Both the position numbers and the translations under genes were made by a program. The notes beneath the pieces are model-generated. The model was not told the DNA's origin. It saw only the letters and a list, made by a program, of their open reading frames with translations, and searched no databases. DNA of 64,000 nucleotides from GCA-2718815 sp963578105 (GTDB taxonomy: Bacteria; Planctomycetota; Planctomycetia; Pirellulales; Pirellulaceae). Shown here piece after piece: positions 8,252 through 18,284 of this stretch. How positions within the stretch are numbered: the stretch's first letter is position 1; every line of letters begins with the position of its first letter. The stretch is taken from the NCBI GenBank assembly GCA_963578105.1, contig CAUZBP010000002.1, forward strand, positions 1 to 64,000, in the 5' to 3' direction.

Positions 8252-9325
8252 ATGCGACCGATATTTGATGGCCACATGGATCTGGCCCTGTTTGCCGTTT
8301 CTTACAACCGTGATCTGACCCTCTCCGCTCAGCAAATCAATCAGCACGAGGAGGGTATGTCCGACACGCATGACCGTGCCCGGGCTGTCAACAGTCTGTT
8401 TGAAATGCGTGAGGCGGGCGTGGCCGTGTGTGTTTCCAGCCTCGCTGCCCGGGTTGACCCTCAGGTCAGACCCATTCTACGAGCGGATCTCGATTTTCGA
8501 ACTCACCGCATGGCTTACGCCAATGCCCAAGGACAACTTGCTTACTACCGGGTATTGGAGCGTGAAAATCGATTGAAATTGATTCGCACGTCTGCGGAGT
8601 TGCAGACGCACTGGAGAAAATGGCGGCAGGCGAACAACAAAGAAACCCCACCGGGATTGATTGTGGCCATGGAAGGTGCCGATCCGATTGTGGATCCATC
8701 CCAGGTCGCCTCATGGTGGGAGGACGGATTGAGATCCGTCATGCTCTCGCACTTTGGAAAGAGTCAGTACGCGTACGGCACGGGTTCCAGCGGGACGCTG
8801 ACTCCGGAAGGCCGACAATTACTGCGGGAATTTGAGCAGGTCGGCATGATTCTTGACGTGAGCCATTTGTCGGATCCCAGCTTTTATGAGGCGTTGGAAC
8901 AGTTTTCCGGTCCGGTGATGGCCAGCCACAACAACTGTCGCGCTTTGGTATCGGGCGATCGGCAATTGGATGACCGGCAAATAGGAATGTTGTTGGAACG
9001 CGACGCAGTGATCGGTGCTGTCACGGACGCCTGGATGCTGGTGCCGGGGTGGGTTTTAGGGAAATCGAAGCCTGACAATCTCAGGCTTTCGGCAGTGGCA
9101 GATCACATCGACCACATCTGTCAGTTGGCGGGCAACACCCGACATGCAGCAATTGGTAGCGACATGGGAGGCACCAACCATATGCCCAGCGATCTCCGGA
9201 CGACCACCGATCTGCACCGTATCGGGGACGCTTTGAAGCAACGTGGCTACGGCGAGCCGGACATCGACGCCATCTTTTACAAGAACTGGTTGCGGTTCTT
9301 TACGGAGTACTTGCCCGAGGGGTGA
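8252..9325 (+). CDS. membrane-dipeptidase-family (M19) zinc dipeptidase
   Basis: The 357-residue protein carries the M19 zinc-site residues: H8 and D10 in DGHMD, the bridging E141 in AMEGADP, H205 in VSHLSD, H226 in ASHNN with R230 nearby, and the aspartate in GSDMGG. No signal peptide is seen, so unlike the animal enzyme this form is probably cytoplasmic. The family hydrolyses dipeptides, including those with a C-terminal D-residue. It faces the M20 peptidase across a shared 271-bp control region. In this setting it may supply amino acids to the aminotransferase and dehydrogenase encoded at 3933-6478. Confidence 0.92.
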   Translation: MRPIFDGHMDLALFAVSYNRDLTLSAQQINQHEEGMSDTHDRARAVNSLFEMREAGVAVCVSSLAARVDPQVRPILRADLDFRTHRMAYANAQGQLAYYRVLERENRLKLIRTSAELQTHWRKWRQANNKETPPGLIVAMEGADPIVDPSQVASWWEDGLRSVMLSHFGKSQYAYGTGSSGTLTPEGRQLLREFEQVGMILDVSHLSDPSFYEALEQFSGPVMASHNNCRALVSGDRQLDDRQIGMLLERDAVIGAVTDAWMLVPGWVLGKSKPDNLRLSAVADHIDHICQLAGNTRHAAIGSDMGGTNHMPSDLRTTTDLHRIGDALKQRGYGEPDIDAIFYKNWLRFFTEYLPEG

Positions 9326-9390
9326 GGTAGCCACGAGCCGGAAGATTTGCAGCGACAGGCCAGGTGGAGCATGGTGCCGCGCAAATGTTT

Positions 9391-9413
9391 TCCACCCCCC
9401 TGTAGCAGGGTGG
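9391..9413. terminator. GC-rich hairpin between convergent genes
   Basis: A CCACCC...CCTG arm (9392-9402) pairs with CAGGGTGG (9406-9413) around a TAG loop, with two or three unpaired C residues. It lies between the dipeptidase stop (9325) and the DUF1501 stop (9434), where a bidirectional terminator would be expected. There is no T-tract. Confidence 0.45.
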
Positions 9414-9433
9414 AGGAGCCGGTAGGCCTGGCT

Positions 9434-10783
9434 TTAGACGAGCTCATCGATGGGCACACCGGTCTCGTCGTTGATCGAGTTGGCAATTTTCAGCGGACGA
9501 CCGATCGGGTGCATATACTCTTTGGTCCAATCGATTCCAAACGTCTTGTAAATCGTGGCCAGCAGGTCGCCCATGGTGACCATGCGATCTGCCACGTAGG
9601 CCCCCTTTTTGTCACTGGCGCCGATTACCCGGCCCCCTTGAATTCCTCCGCCCCCGAGGACCAGCGACCAGCAATGGCACCAATGGTCCCGCCCGGCACC
9701 CGGATTGAAGTCGTGAGTGCGTCCGAATTCACCCGTGGCGATAACCAGGGTGGATTCCAGCAGTCCGCGTTGCTCCAAATCTTCTAAAAGGGTGGATAGT
9801 GTCTGATCAAGCACGGGAACCAGATGGTTTTTGTGTTGGTCGTCATTTCCAAAATGCGTGTCCCAGTCCCGTCCCGTTGCAATTCGGTTCAGGTCCAGCG
9901 CGGTGACGAAGCGACTGCCCGCTTCGACCATGCGGCGGGCGATCAAGACGCTTTGTCCGAAGGTGTGACGGCCATAGGCCTCTTTGATTTTCTCGGACTC
10001 CTGGCTGAGATCGAAGGCTTTGCGAACGGCTGGTGACAGAATCATGTTGTAAGCCTGAGTACGAAAGGTGTCCATGTTCTCATGTTCTGTGCTAGCTACG
10101 GTTTGACGATACTGTTGATCCACCAACGACAGAAAAGAACGTCGCGCTTCCATCCGCTCAATCGTAAGGTTGGAGGGCAACTCCAAGTCGGGGACCGAAA
10201 AATCGTCTTGATACGGATTCGGGATTTGCATGGGGTCGTACTCTGCCCCCAGGAAATGCGCTCCGTAGTAATCTTTGTATCCCGGGTGAATCTCAGGAAT
10301 GATGACATTCGGCGGGACACTGTGGCGCGACCCCATCTCCTTCGTGATGATCGAGCTGAAAGCGGGGAATTTCATTGATGGATGTGGTCGATGCCCCGTC
10401 ATGACATAGTGGTGTCCCAGGCCATGATTGTTTTCTTCGGTGTGCATCGAACGAACAATGGAAAGTTTGTCCATGTGTTGCGACGTACGCGGAAGCAACT
10501 CTGTCACCTGGATGCCAGGCACATTGGTAGAAATGGGCTTGAACGAACTAACGGATTTCGGATCCCAGGTATCCACATGACTGGGACCGCCATTGAGCCA
10601 CAGCAAAATACAAGCCTGGGCTTTACCGGCAGGTCCGGTTGCCCTGTCGCCGGAACCCATGGCGTGCCGAAGCTGCAAATACTGGTTCAGTCCGAGCCCT
10701 AAAAAGCTCAGTGAACCGACTCGCAGCAAAGAACGGCGACTCAATTCAGCCTGGGAAACCCGCCAACCGGTGTTTTGATCCAT
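9434..10783 (-). CDS. DUF1501 protein (alkaline-phosphatase-like fold, secreted)
   Basis: The 449-residue protein opens with a Tat-like signal (SRRSLLRVGSLSFLGLG, residues 15-31). It has the typical DUF1501 blocks LLWLNGGPSHVDTWDPK, SMHTEENNHGLGHHYVMTGH and GEFGRTHDFNPGAGRDHW. The family is abundant in planctomycetes and related to the sulfatase/alkaline phosphatase superfamily; its biochemical role is not settled. It is the last gene of a minus-strand trio with the DUF1549/DUF1553 and PPC proteins, a grouping repeated many times in planctomycete genomes. An extracytoplasmic location is likely from the signal. Confidence 0.92.
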   Translation of the reverse strand: MDQNTGWRVSQAELSRRSLLRVGSLSFLGLGLNQYLQLRHAMGSGDRATGPAGKAQACILLWLNGGPSHVDTWDPKSVSSFKPISTNVPGIQVTELLPRTSQHMDKLSIVRSMHTEENNHGLGHHYVMTGHRPHPSMKFPAFSSIITKEMGSRHSVPPNVIIPEIHPGYKDYYGAHFLGAEYDPMQIPNPYQDDFSVPDLELPSNLTIERMEARRSFLSLVDQQYRQTVASTEHENMDTFRTQAYNMILSPAVRKAFDLSQESEKIKEAYGRHTFGQSVLIARRMVEAGSRFVTALDLNRIATGRDWDTHFGNDDQHKNHLVPVLDQTLSTLLEDLEQRGLLESTLVIATGEFGRTHDFNPGAGRDHWCHCWSLVLGGGGIQGGRVIGASDKKGAYVADRMVTMGDLLATIYKTFGIDWTKEYMHPIGRPLKIANSINDETGVPIDELV

Positions 10784-10937
10784 GATTGCATCCCTAAGCG
10801 GGGTGTCGTTTCAGATCGTCTGATCCATCGATGGACTGAAATTACAGTAACAGCCGCTGAAACAGCAGAGACAAGTATGATTCAATGAGTCCCTGCGCCG
10901 CAATATTTTTCTACGAATCGATTGGTTCCTGTTCCAC

Positions 10938-13526
10938 TTAGTGATTTTCTGCAAATTCCCGCGAATTTAGAAGTGCCCACAACAGGTCTTCCAGTGCGTT
11001 TTGTCGAACGGGCTGCGATTGAATCAGGGTGATCAAGTTGTCCCGTTCGGTGTTGGAGGGAAAACGCGAGAGACTTGCCAGGTAAAGTTGCTCGATGATG
11101 TCGGTGTCTGAAGCATCTTGTGCTAGAAGTTGCCCCAGGCGGCTGTCTGGTTGGGATAGCTTTTGATTGTAGGTTGGACCAACGAGCATGTGTAATGCTT
11201 GGCCCAAACTTGCGGAACTGTCTCGCTCCTCGACAGCATTTCTCTGAGGTAGCCCGTAGATTTCCAGAAAACGTGAATTGTAACTGGCTGGAAATTTTAA
11301 ATTGATGGCTCGGATTCCTGGTGGTGGTGTCTGGTAGTCATAGATGCCGTGCGGAGGGGAGAAATCTGGTGCGACGCCGGTGGCACTCGCCAGTGCATCG
11401 AGCAACACTTCGGCATCGAGTGGCCGGGACCGGGCGTGGGAGTAATTCAGTTTATCGTTCAGGTTCGTTGGGTTCGTAGCACTGGACAATTGATAGGCGC
11501 GGGAAAGAACGATGCGCCCGATCAGGTGTTTCAGATCATAGCTATGCTCACGAAAGTCGTCGGCCAGTTTTTTCAGCAGAACAGGATGAGTCGGCGGATT
11601 TCCTAATCGAAAATCATCGACCGGATCGACCAAGCCCCTGCCGAAGAAGAATCCCCAGAACCGGTTGACTGTAGCTTCGGAAAATTCCTGTTGGGAAGTC
11701 ATCCAGCGAGCCAACTCCATCCGCGGATCGCTCCTGGCAGCTTCCGGCAGCACACGTCCGTCCAGGAACGTGGGTTCGACGACCTCTTTGGTACGGAGAT
11801 GGGTGACGAGTTTGAAAGTCAACGCGGTTCTTCCCATCTCACCGAAATCTTCTTCACGCCCCCGGGGGTCGTCGTAGGTCACACCGCCTGCAATGGTCCC
11901 CATTTTGTTGGTTTTTCCAAAGAACGCTGCTAATTCCCAGAACTGGTTTTGAGTCCAGCGATCATAGGGATGATTGTGACACTGGGCGCAATCCATCCGC
12001 CGGCCAAAAAAAACACGGAATTGTTCCGACACCACTCGTTCGACGTGATCGTCGGGACCTTTGAAATGTTGAGCCGCGCCAGTCACTCCCTGGGCCGAAA
12101 TCCTTTCGACGGCAATCACGTCGTAAGGTTTGTTGCTGGTAACGCTCTGTCGGACCCATTCCCAATAGTTGTATCCCGACTTGACGAGAAAAAGATCCGC
12201 CAACCGAAAAGTCCAGTATTCGTTGTATTCGGGAGAGTTCAGAAGGATTTGCACCAGCTTTTCTCGTTTTTGGGGATCGGGGCTGGCGATGAATTCACGC
12301 ACACGTTCGGGGGGTGGCTGGGTACCGGTGATGTCCAGGCAAGCACGACGTAAAAATTCGGCGTCGTTGGACAGCGGAGAAGGTACGATATGGAAGCGAC
12401 GCAGCTTGTCAAAGATCTCGTCATCAACAAAGTTGTTGCGAGGCACCTGAGGATAGTCAGCGACGGACCGGGCAATCACACCAACGTGCGCCGCGGTCGA
12501 CCGACCTGCCGAGCGGATCATGATGACCGCTTCTCCAACGCGGCCCGCCCGCACCTTGCCGTGCGGGTCAACCGTGGCGATTTCAGGATCTAAAGATTCG
12601 TAGCGGACCTGGTCGGTCATGTCCTGTTGCCACCCGTTTTGAAAGTGGGCGGTCACGATCAGTTGATGATTTCCAGACTCTTTGAGGACGACTTCTGCGG
12701 GAATCGCCTCCAGTTGTTCGATTTCGGAAGTGTTCTTGCCGGCTACACGAAAGGGGGCACCGGATTGAATCCAACGGAGGATGGTCTCGTAATCGGACGA
12801 CTCCCGCGGAAGTCGAAGTCCACCACCGTGGTTATCTCCGTCACTTGGCTTCTGTAACAGCAAGCTCTGTTCCGGATGCTGCAAATTGATTCGTGGAGTG
12901 CGGGGTTCCAGTGGTTCGTCGGTAAGGACTTGATAGCCACCACCGAGTGTGATCCAGTCGTAGTCTTCTTGTGGAATGATTGCATCCAGAGAAAGCTTGA
13001 AGTCCCCCCGGCCCTTCACTCCGCCGTGGCAATTGCTACCGTTGCAGCCTCGCTTGGTCAGAATCCGTGTGATGGCTCCATCAAAGCTGACGGGCGTTTG
13101 TTGTTGAGATTCTTTTGATTGCAGATGGGCCGTGGCTGACAGTTTTCCCAAGTTGGCCGTCACCGTTGCCATGCCGTCTGATAACGCGACCACTTGACCA
13201 CCAGTAGCCAACTCGGCAACCCGAGAGTCTGAAATGGTGAATTGTGATTGCGAGGTAACGTCTCTTTCCAGTCCGTCAGTATAATTAGCAAGCACCAGGA
13301 AGCGTTGGGAAGCACGGTAGCCCCAGAGTGTGGTTTCGTGCGGAACCACACGTACCGAGACGGGTTCCTGCGACGGCTGTTCGTCGGCCTGTAAACGTGG
13401 GACCATCCAGGGGACTGCTAAAACCAAAACGATCCAACTGCCGCTGGTTAACCGTAGTGCACTGCAGCGACGGAAAATCAACCAGCGGATAGATGCTTTC
13501 TCGCAATAAGAATTTCTGTCGACCAT
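10938..13526 (-). CDS. DUF1549/DUF1553 protein with Ig-like and cytochrome-c-like segments
   Basis: The 862-residue secreted protein has a hydrophobic signal near residues 28-45. Two bacterial Ig-like (Big_2) segments are likely, at roughly 57-140 and 280-365. Between them GCNGSNCHGG has a CX4CH spacing, not the canonical heme CXXCH. DUF1549 follows from about 370, with NNFVDDEIFDKL and a true CXXCH in MDCAQCHNHPYDRW. The C-terminal DUF1553 part shows ARWMTSQQEFSEATVNRFWG. The family is paired with DUF1501 in planctomycetes and is presumed periplasmic. It lies 154 bp upstream of the DUF1501 gene and 13 bp after the PPC gene, so one transcript is likely. Confidence 0.9.
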   Translation of the reverse strand: MVDRNSYCEKASIRWLIFRRCSALRLTSGSWIVLVLAVPWMVPRLQADEQPSQEPVSVRVVPHETTLWGYRASQRFLVLANYTDGLERDVTSQSQFTISDSRVAELATGGQVVALSDGMATVTANLGKLSATAHLQSKESQQQTPVSFDGAITRILTKRGCNGSNCHGGVKGRGDFKLSLDAIIPQEDYDWITLGGGYQVLTDEPLEPRTPRINLQHPEQSLLLQKPSDGDNHGGGLRLPRESSDYETILRWIQSGAPFRVAGKNTSEIEQLEAIPAEVVLKESGNHQLIVTAHFQNGWQQDMTDQVRYESLDPEIATVDPHGKVRAGRVGEAVIMIRSAGRSTAAHVGVIARSVADYPQVPRNNFVDDEIFDKLRRFHIVPSPLSNDAEFLRRACLDITGTQPPPERVREFIASPDPQKREKLVQILLNSPEYNEYWTFRLADLFLVKSGYNYWEWVRQSVTSNKPYDVIAVERISAQGVTGAAQHFKGPDDHVERVVSEQFRVFFGRRMDCAQCHNHPYDRWTQNQFWELAAFFGKTNKMGTIAGGVTYDDPRGREEDFGEMGRTALTFKLVTHLRTKEVVEPTFLDGRVLPEAARSDPRMELARWMTSQQEFSEATVNRFWGFFFGRGLVDPVDDFRLGNPPTHPVLLKKLADDFREHSYDLKHLIGRIVLSRAYQLSSATNPTNLNDKLNYSHARSRPLDAEVLLDALASATGVAPDFSPPHGIYDYQTPPPGIRAINLKFPASYNSRFLEIYGLPQRNAVEERDSSASLGQALHMLVGPTYNQKLSQPDSRLGQLLAQDASDTDIIEQLYLASLSRFPSNTERDNLITLIQSQPVRQNALEDLLWALLNSREFAENH

Positions 13527-13539
13527 GTTGTTACCGGCT

Positions 13540-15417
13540 TTAATTCGCAGAGACCACCATCATGTAGAGGTTCTGGAGGGGAAACGGTTTTCCGGACCGT
13601 TGTTCACTTCCCGCTTGAGCCATGAGGCGTGCTCGGCAAGGCTCGTTCGTGACTTGAGCGTCGTCATCGACAACCAAGGTGAGTACAACCTTCTGTTTGA
13701 TGGGAAAGAACCAATCTCGATTGATTTCGCCCCTGAAGTTCTTCACCGGAGGCGTAGTTTCCGCCTTGACCGTTACCGCTTCGGTTTGAATTCCCGGAGG
13801 CAGGTTTTCCAGGAATAATGCGACCGGATCACTGAACCCTTCTTCACGATCAACGATCAGTGTTAACGCTTTTGTTTCCCCCGGGACTAAATTAATGCAG
13901 TCTTTTCCGCGTAGAGTCACTTCTCCGATGTGCGGAACCTGAGGACGGATGAGCAGGAGATAATTAAAGTCGGAACCACCACGCCGGGAGGTGAGATCAC
14001 TGACCCGCAAGGTGTATTCACCGCTTTTCTCAAATGTGAGAATCATTTTGGACTTGATGTCTTTAAGCCAAACTCCGGAATTTCCTTCCACCATGCGGTG
14101 GATATTGGAAGAGTCGTTTTGGTCATGAGAATTCGAGACGACCATCCAGGGAGTGAAGTCCGGGTGCATCTGGTTTGTGGTTTCGACTTCAAAAGCTAGA
14201 GCGTCTCCAGCGGTCACCTCAAAGCTGAAGTGATCGATGTCTCCGGGACTCTCGATATTACCTCGGATGAGTACTGGTCTGGAAATTTGGACGGCCTGAG
14301 AAACCAGAGCATTCGGTTCTTTTTCCAGTACGGTGCTGCCAGCCTCGTGAGCTGTTTCGTGGCCCGTCAGCCGATTGAGTTGGTCGGGAGAAGTCGGGTT
14401 GTGGCCGGTGCGATCACGTTGATTGAATTCCGAAACGGTACGGGGCCACAGCTGTTGGCATCGGGCCAGGGTTAATTTCCTGGTGAATCCACGTTCCTGC
14501 CACAGCTCAAAAGCGGGTGATTGTGCCAACTGAAGATCCGTCCAGATTGGTTCTTTGCGGTCAGAATCGACCGCTTTAATTCGCAGGTGGTAACCATGTT
14601 CCGGTCCTCCTTTGTTCCCCTGGCTGGCGACCAACACCAGGTAACGGCCGGCACGGCTGAAACAGTGTCTCAACCGCGGTTTCATGGTATTGCCAGCGAG
14701 GGGATTGAATGTTGACTCATTCAGCGTTTCGAGCCGAATTGCCTTGTGGCTGTCAAACCAACTTCCCGATGGGTCATAGAGAATAAGCTCCGGGTCGGGA
14801 AATTGCACGCCAGAGCCAGGTAAAATACCCCCGGTGACCAGCACTTCGAACTGCAACTCCTGATCCTTCTGCGCCTCAAAGGAATAGTAATCGAGTTCAG
14901 CGTGCCCGCCGATTTTTCCACTGAGGTTGGTGGGTAGATCTACCGATTGTGCGGTGACGGCCGTGTTGTGCGACTCCACCTGCTCGAACGTGATCGGGTC
15001 GGAAGTGATCAGCAGCGGTAGAACGTCAGACATCCCGTCTTCCGTGAGTAAGCGGAGGGCATAAATTCCAGACGGGGCTTCGGGTGACACGTTGACTCGA
15101 ATGGAAACATTTTGAGCAGGCGTGGGGAGCTTGGTCGAAAACCGTGTCTTTTCAATAGTGATCTCTGCGACATCGTTCACTTCAGCGATCAGGTGCTCAC
15201 AATCAAACCACACCTTCCGTACTTGCTGGAGGTCTTCTCCATGGACGGTGATATCGAACTGAGAACCTTTTTGACCACCTAACGGAAAGAGAGAAGTCAG
15301 GCGCGGATTCTTCCTGGGAGCTGTCTTTTCAGTTTCAGCTCCGGAAAGAGCGAGCGTCATGCCGGCCAGCAGCAGGAGCATGACCAGTGATGTTGTCAGA
15401 CAGATTTTGTTGGACAT
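13540..15417 (-). CDS. secreted PPC-domain protein
   Basis: Starting at ATG 15415-15417 gives 625 residues with a clean Sec signal (MSNKICLTTSLVMLLLLAGM). An upstream in-frame start at 15495 would add 26 residues before the signal and is disfavoured. The body has an IPT/TIG-like first domain (LTSLFPLGGQKGSQFDITVHG) and two pre-peptidase C-terminal (PPC) beta domains, each with the DIDHFSFEVTAG or ELDYYSFEAQKD type of motif. No enzyme domain is seen. PPC domains usually bind or assist extracellular enzymes. It is the first gene of a trio with the DUF1549/DUF1553 and DUF1501 genes. Confidence 0.88.
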   Translation of the reverse strand: MSNKICLTTSLVMLLLLAGMTLALSGAETEKTAPRKNPRLTSLFPLGGQKGSQFDITVHGEDLQQVRKVWFDCEHLIAEVNDVAEITIEKTRFSTKLPTPAQNVSIRVNVSPEAPSGIYALRLLTEDGMSDVLPLLITSDPITFEQVESHNTAVTAQSVDLPTNLSGKIGGHAELDYYSFEAQKDQELQFEVLVTGGILPGSGVQFPDPELILYDPSGSWFDSHKAIRLETLNESTFNPLAGNTMKPRLRHCFSRAGRYLVLVASQGNKGGPEHGYHLRIKAVDSDRKEPIWTDLQLAQSPAFELWQERGFTRKLTLARCQQLWPRTVSEFNQRDRTGHNPTSPDQLNRLTGHETAHEAGSTVLEKEPNALVSQAVQISRPVLIRGNIESPGDIDHFSFEVTAGDALAFEVETTNQMHPDFTPWMVVSNSHDQNDSSNIHRMVEGNSGVWLKDIKSKMILTFEKSGEYTLRVSDLTSRRGGSDFNYLLLIRPQVPHIGEVTLRGKDCINLVPGETKALTLIVDREEGFSDPVALFLENLPPGIQTEAVTVKAETTPPVKNFRGEINRDWFFPIKQKVVLTLVVDDDAQVTNEPCRARLMAQAGSEQRSGKPFPLQNLYMMVVSAN

Positions 15418-15820
15418 CGCAGCCAGGGAACGTGAACTCGCACTAAGTTTACGTTTGTCCTGTCGATAGAGGTTTCCTCGCACTGCGCCCGACACGTAAC
15501 GACAGTAATTTTAGTCGCTCTGACAGTAAGTGGCCAGACAGACAACGGAACGAACTTTGAAGTGGGGGCCAACGTGACACCTGGTAAGCGGAGGTTTAAT
15601 GCTTTTATTCTGATTTGCAGAACCGAACTTTTATTCCGGGTTATTTTTGCAACCTGGCTTCTGAGTTTGGTGTACCAAACAGCAACCAGTCAATGACCGT
15701 TTTTGTTCCAGCGGTCTGAAGTCGCTGCAATTGTGATCAGGCACGACCGGGAGGACGGATGTCGATGTGTCACGTCAGTCGTTTTGAGGCCCAGGAGTCT
15801 CAACATCTCAAGAGAGAAGG
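15418..15820. other. intergenic, likely promoter of the PPC operon
   Basis: These 403 bp lie between the nitrilase-like stop and the PPC gene start. The only structure I see is a short palindrome, GTTTGG TGTA CCAAAC (15665-15680), which could bind a dimeric regulator. No gene is supported. Confidence 0.4.
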
Positions 15821-16681
15821 TCATAAGATTTTTCTGTCACGCGATCTTTTGTCACGGACCAGTGTGCCACTGTGGTGGACTCCTCGCATGCATCGATCAC
15901 GCCATGAGGCGGAAGCGTCGAAAAGTTTGTCATTCGTATTAATCACGTTGATCAAGACCGCTGCCTGGTGTGACCGAGCTTTGTCCATCATCAGGCCTTC
16001 AGGATTCACAACAAAGCTCGGACAGGCGAGTCGTCGGGTACCGTTGTTGGCGCTTACGGCAAAGAAGTTACTGGCCGCTGCGGATTGGATCGTCGCGGGG
16101 ACAGTGACCATGTACTTGTCGTAGGATTTGCGATTCATGCCTGCCATATGAAACGAGATGAGAAGCAACTGGACTCCCCGTTTTTTGTACTCCCGGAAAA
16201 GTTCCGGGTACCGAAAATCGTGGCAAATGAGCAGTCCGCACCGAACTTGGGCTACCTGGAAGTCTACGAACGACTCTCCGGGAGAGTAGTACTTCAAGTC
16301 CTGGCTGTCATCGTGATCGCCGCAACAGAACATTTTGTCATACCGTGTGACAAGCCTTCCCCGGTTGTCGATGACGTAGAGCGAGTTATGTGGCTTGTGG
16401 TTTCCTGACAGCCGGTGGTTACACCCGATCACCACCCAGAGATTCAACTCCCTGGCGAGTGTCATCACCTGCAGGAGGCCGTGTGCCACACTGGTCCAAT
16501 GACTTTCGCTGGCAGACTTAAGTTCGCTACCCAGATAGCCTGACAGGCAAGCTTCAGAAAAGTGTGCCAGCTGAGCTCCCCCGGCTTTTGCTTTTCTCAT
16601 CTGACGCAGCACGGACCGGAGATTACTGTCGACATCTTTCTGGACGCAAAATTGGCAGGTTGCCAGAACGAGTTGAGCCAC
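15821..16681 (-). CDS. carbon-nitrogen hydrolase (nitrilase superfamily)
   Basis: The 286-residue protein has the Glu-Lys-Cys triad of the superfamily: the glutamate in HFSEACLSGY (near residue 43), the lysine in TRYDKMFCCGD, and the nucleophilic cysteine in GLLICHDFRYPE. Length and motifs fit a cytoplasmic amidase/carbamoylase-like branch rather than a true nitrilase. These enzymes cleave C-N bonds in small amides or N-carbamoyl compounds. It stands alone between the second DUF1501 gene and the PPC operon, all on the minus strand. The substrate is not assignable. With the formamidase at 30474 it adds to an amide-using theme. Confidence 0.9.
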   Translation of the reverse strand: MAQLVLATCQFCVQKDVDSNLRSVLRQMRKAKAGGAQLAHFSEACLSGYLGSELKSASESHWTSVAHGLLQVMTLARELNLWVVIGCNHRLSGNHKPHNSLYVIDNRGRLVTRYDKMFCCGDHDDSQDLKYYSPGESFVDFQVAQVRCGLLICHDFRYPELFREYKKRGVQLLLISFHMAGMNRKSYDKYMVTVPATIQSAAASNFFAVSANNGTRRLACPSFVVNPEGLMMDKARSHQAAVLINVINTNDKLFDASASWRDRCMRGVHHSGTLVRDKRSRDRKIL

Positions 16682-16913
16682 AACCGGGTCCTCCTTCTGA
16701 TTGCGAAAATTAATTGACCAGCCATCGTTTTGCGGTGGGTAGCTTGGGTGATTTTCGGTAAAAGTGCTCCCGGTGGCATTTGCCCGGTTCCGCCCGGGGA
16801 GGCGAAAAGAGGTCAGCTTTCAGCATGCCCATCCTGGTACGGAAACAGCAAGTCAAACCCCGGAGACGCAGGGAAGAGCACAAGGCAGTTTTCAAGTGAA
16901 GCGGGTGCGCCAC

Positions 16914-18284
16914 CTAAAAGAGCTCGTGTACCACATCGCCATGTTCAATAGCCGGTCTGGGACGTCCGTCGCGATCGGGAAAGCGAAGTTCTGGATCAAG
17001 GCCAAGAACGTGATAGATAGTAGCGTGCATATCGGCTGGGGTTACCGGTCGATCGATCGGATACGCGGCATGTTGATTCGTGGCCCCGATCACACGACCC
17101 GGTTGGACGCCACCACCGGCAAGTAAGATGCTCATCGCTCCGGGCCAGTGATCACGACCGGGTTTACTTCCCTTGACAGGTCCCCCGGTGTTGATTTTGG
17201 GTGTACGTCCGAATTCGCCCATTACCGCAACCAGCACCTTGTCGAGGATGCCGCGATCCTCCAGATCGTCCAGCAGTGCGGAAACGGCCGCGTCGAGTCG
17301 CGGAAAATTGAATCCCAGGAAGTCCCGTTCGAGATCTCCGTGGTGATCCCAGGCACCGAATGCAACCGTGACCAGTCTTGATCCGGCTTCGACAAGTCGA
17401 CGCGCCATCAGTGTGCTTTGTCCCCAGCGGTCCCGGCCGTATCGGTCACGAGTTTTGGGGTCTTCTTCAGTGATTTGAAAGGCCCGCTGGGCTTTTGAGC
17501 TAGTGACAATGTGGTAGGCGTCGCGCTGGAAATTGTCCATTGCGTCATACACTTTGGGAGTTTCCACACTGTACCGAAATTGATTCAGTCGCTCAGCCAG
17601 ACTTTGCCGGTCTTCGAGCTTATTCAGTGTCATGCCCGTTGGGAAATTGAAGGTATCGACTGAGAACGCGGTATCGTTAGGATCACCGCCTGTTTGGAAC
17701 GGATCGTACTGAGGTCCCAGGAAGTGGCCCCCGAAACACCCGGGGCTTGATCCACCGGCTGACGCCGTGGGTACGGAAACGTAAGCCGGCATTCCCGCCA
17801 CACGAGGCCCGGTAAATTTTGTCGCGATGGAACCGAAGGAAGGAAATTTGAGCTCGCCTTCTTTCCCACCAATCCCCGCGCGTCCTGTCAGCACCTTATG
17901 GTCCGCAGCGAAGTGTCCGGTGAATTTATGATGGAACGAGCGGATGAGAGAAAACTTGTCCGCCCTTTTTGCCTGTTGCGGAAGATGCTCGCAAATGTCG
18001 ATCCCCGGGACGTTGGTCCGCGTCGGCCGCCAGAGACCCCGGATTTCTGCAGGGGCATCCGGCTTCATGTCGTAAGTGTCTAACTGGCTTGGACCACCTC
18101 CCAGCCACAGCAAGATCATCGACGTGTCTTTTTCTTGAAAACCAGCGGAGGTGGAGAGCGCCTTGGCTCGTAAGAAATCGGGCAAGCCAAAGCTAGCAAC
18201 CCCGGCGAGTCCCAGCTGAACAGCGCTGCGACGCGAGATTCCGTCACAATAGCGACGACCTTTGCCCGTTTCGACACGCAGCAT
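16914..18284 (-). CDS. second DUF1501 protein
   Basis: The start chosen is ATG at 18282-18284, giving 456 residues with a Tat-type signal (SRRSAVQLGLAGVASFGLP) within the first 35. An in-frame ATG at 18389 would put 35 extra residues before the signal and is less likely. Family blocks are LLWLGGGPSQLDTYDMKPD, SFHHKFTGHFAADHKVLTG and GEFGRTPKINTGG followed by RDHWPGAMS. It differs clearly from the DUF1501 protein at 9434, so the two are distant paralogs rather than a recent copy. No DUF1549/DUF1553 partner lies next to it here. Confidence 0.9.
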   Translation of the reverse strand: MLRVETGKGRRYCDGISRRSAVQLGLAGVASFGLPDFLRAKALSTSAGFQEKDTSMILLWLGGGPSQLDTYDMKPDAPAEIRGLWRPTRTNVPGIDICEHLPQQAKRADKFSLIRSFHHKFTGHFAADHKVLTGRAGIGGKEGELKFPSFGSIATKFTGPRVAGMPAYVSVPTASAGGSSPGCFGGHFLGPQYDPFQTGGDPNDTAFSVDTFNFPTGMTLNKLEDRQSLAERLNQFRYSVETPKVYDAMDNFQRDAYHIVTSSKAQRAFQITEEDPKTRDRYGRDRWGQSTLMARRLVEAGSRLVTVAFGAWDHHGDLERDFLGFNFPRLDAAVSALLDDLEDRGILDKVLVAVMGEFGRTPKINTGGPVKGSKPGRDHWPGAMSILLAGGGVQPGRVIGATNQHAAYPIDRPVTPADMHATIYHVLGLDPELRFPDRDGRPRPAIEHGDVVHELF

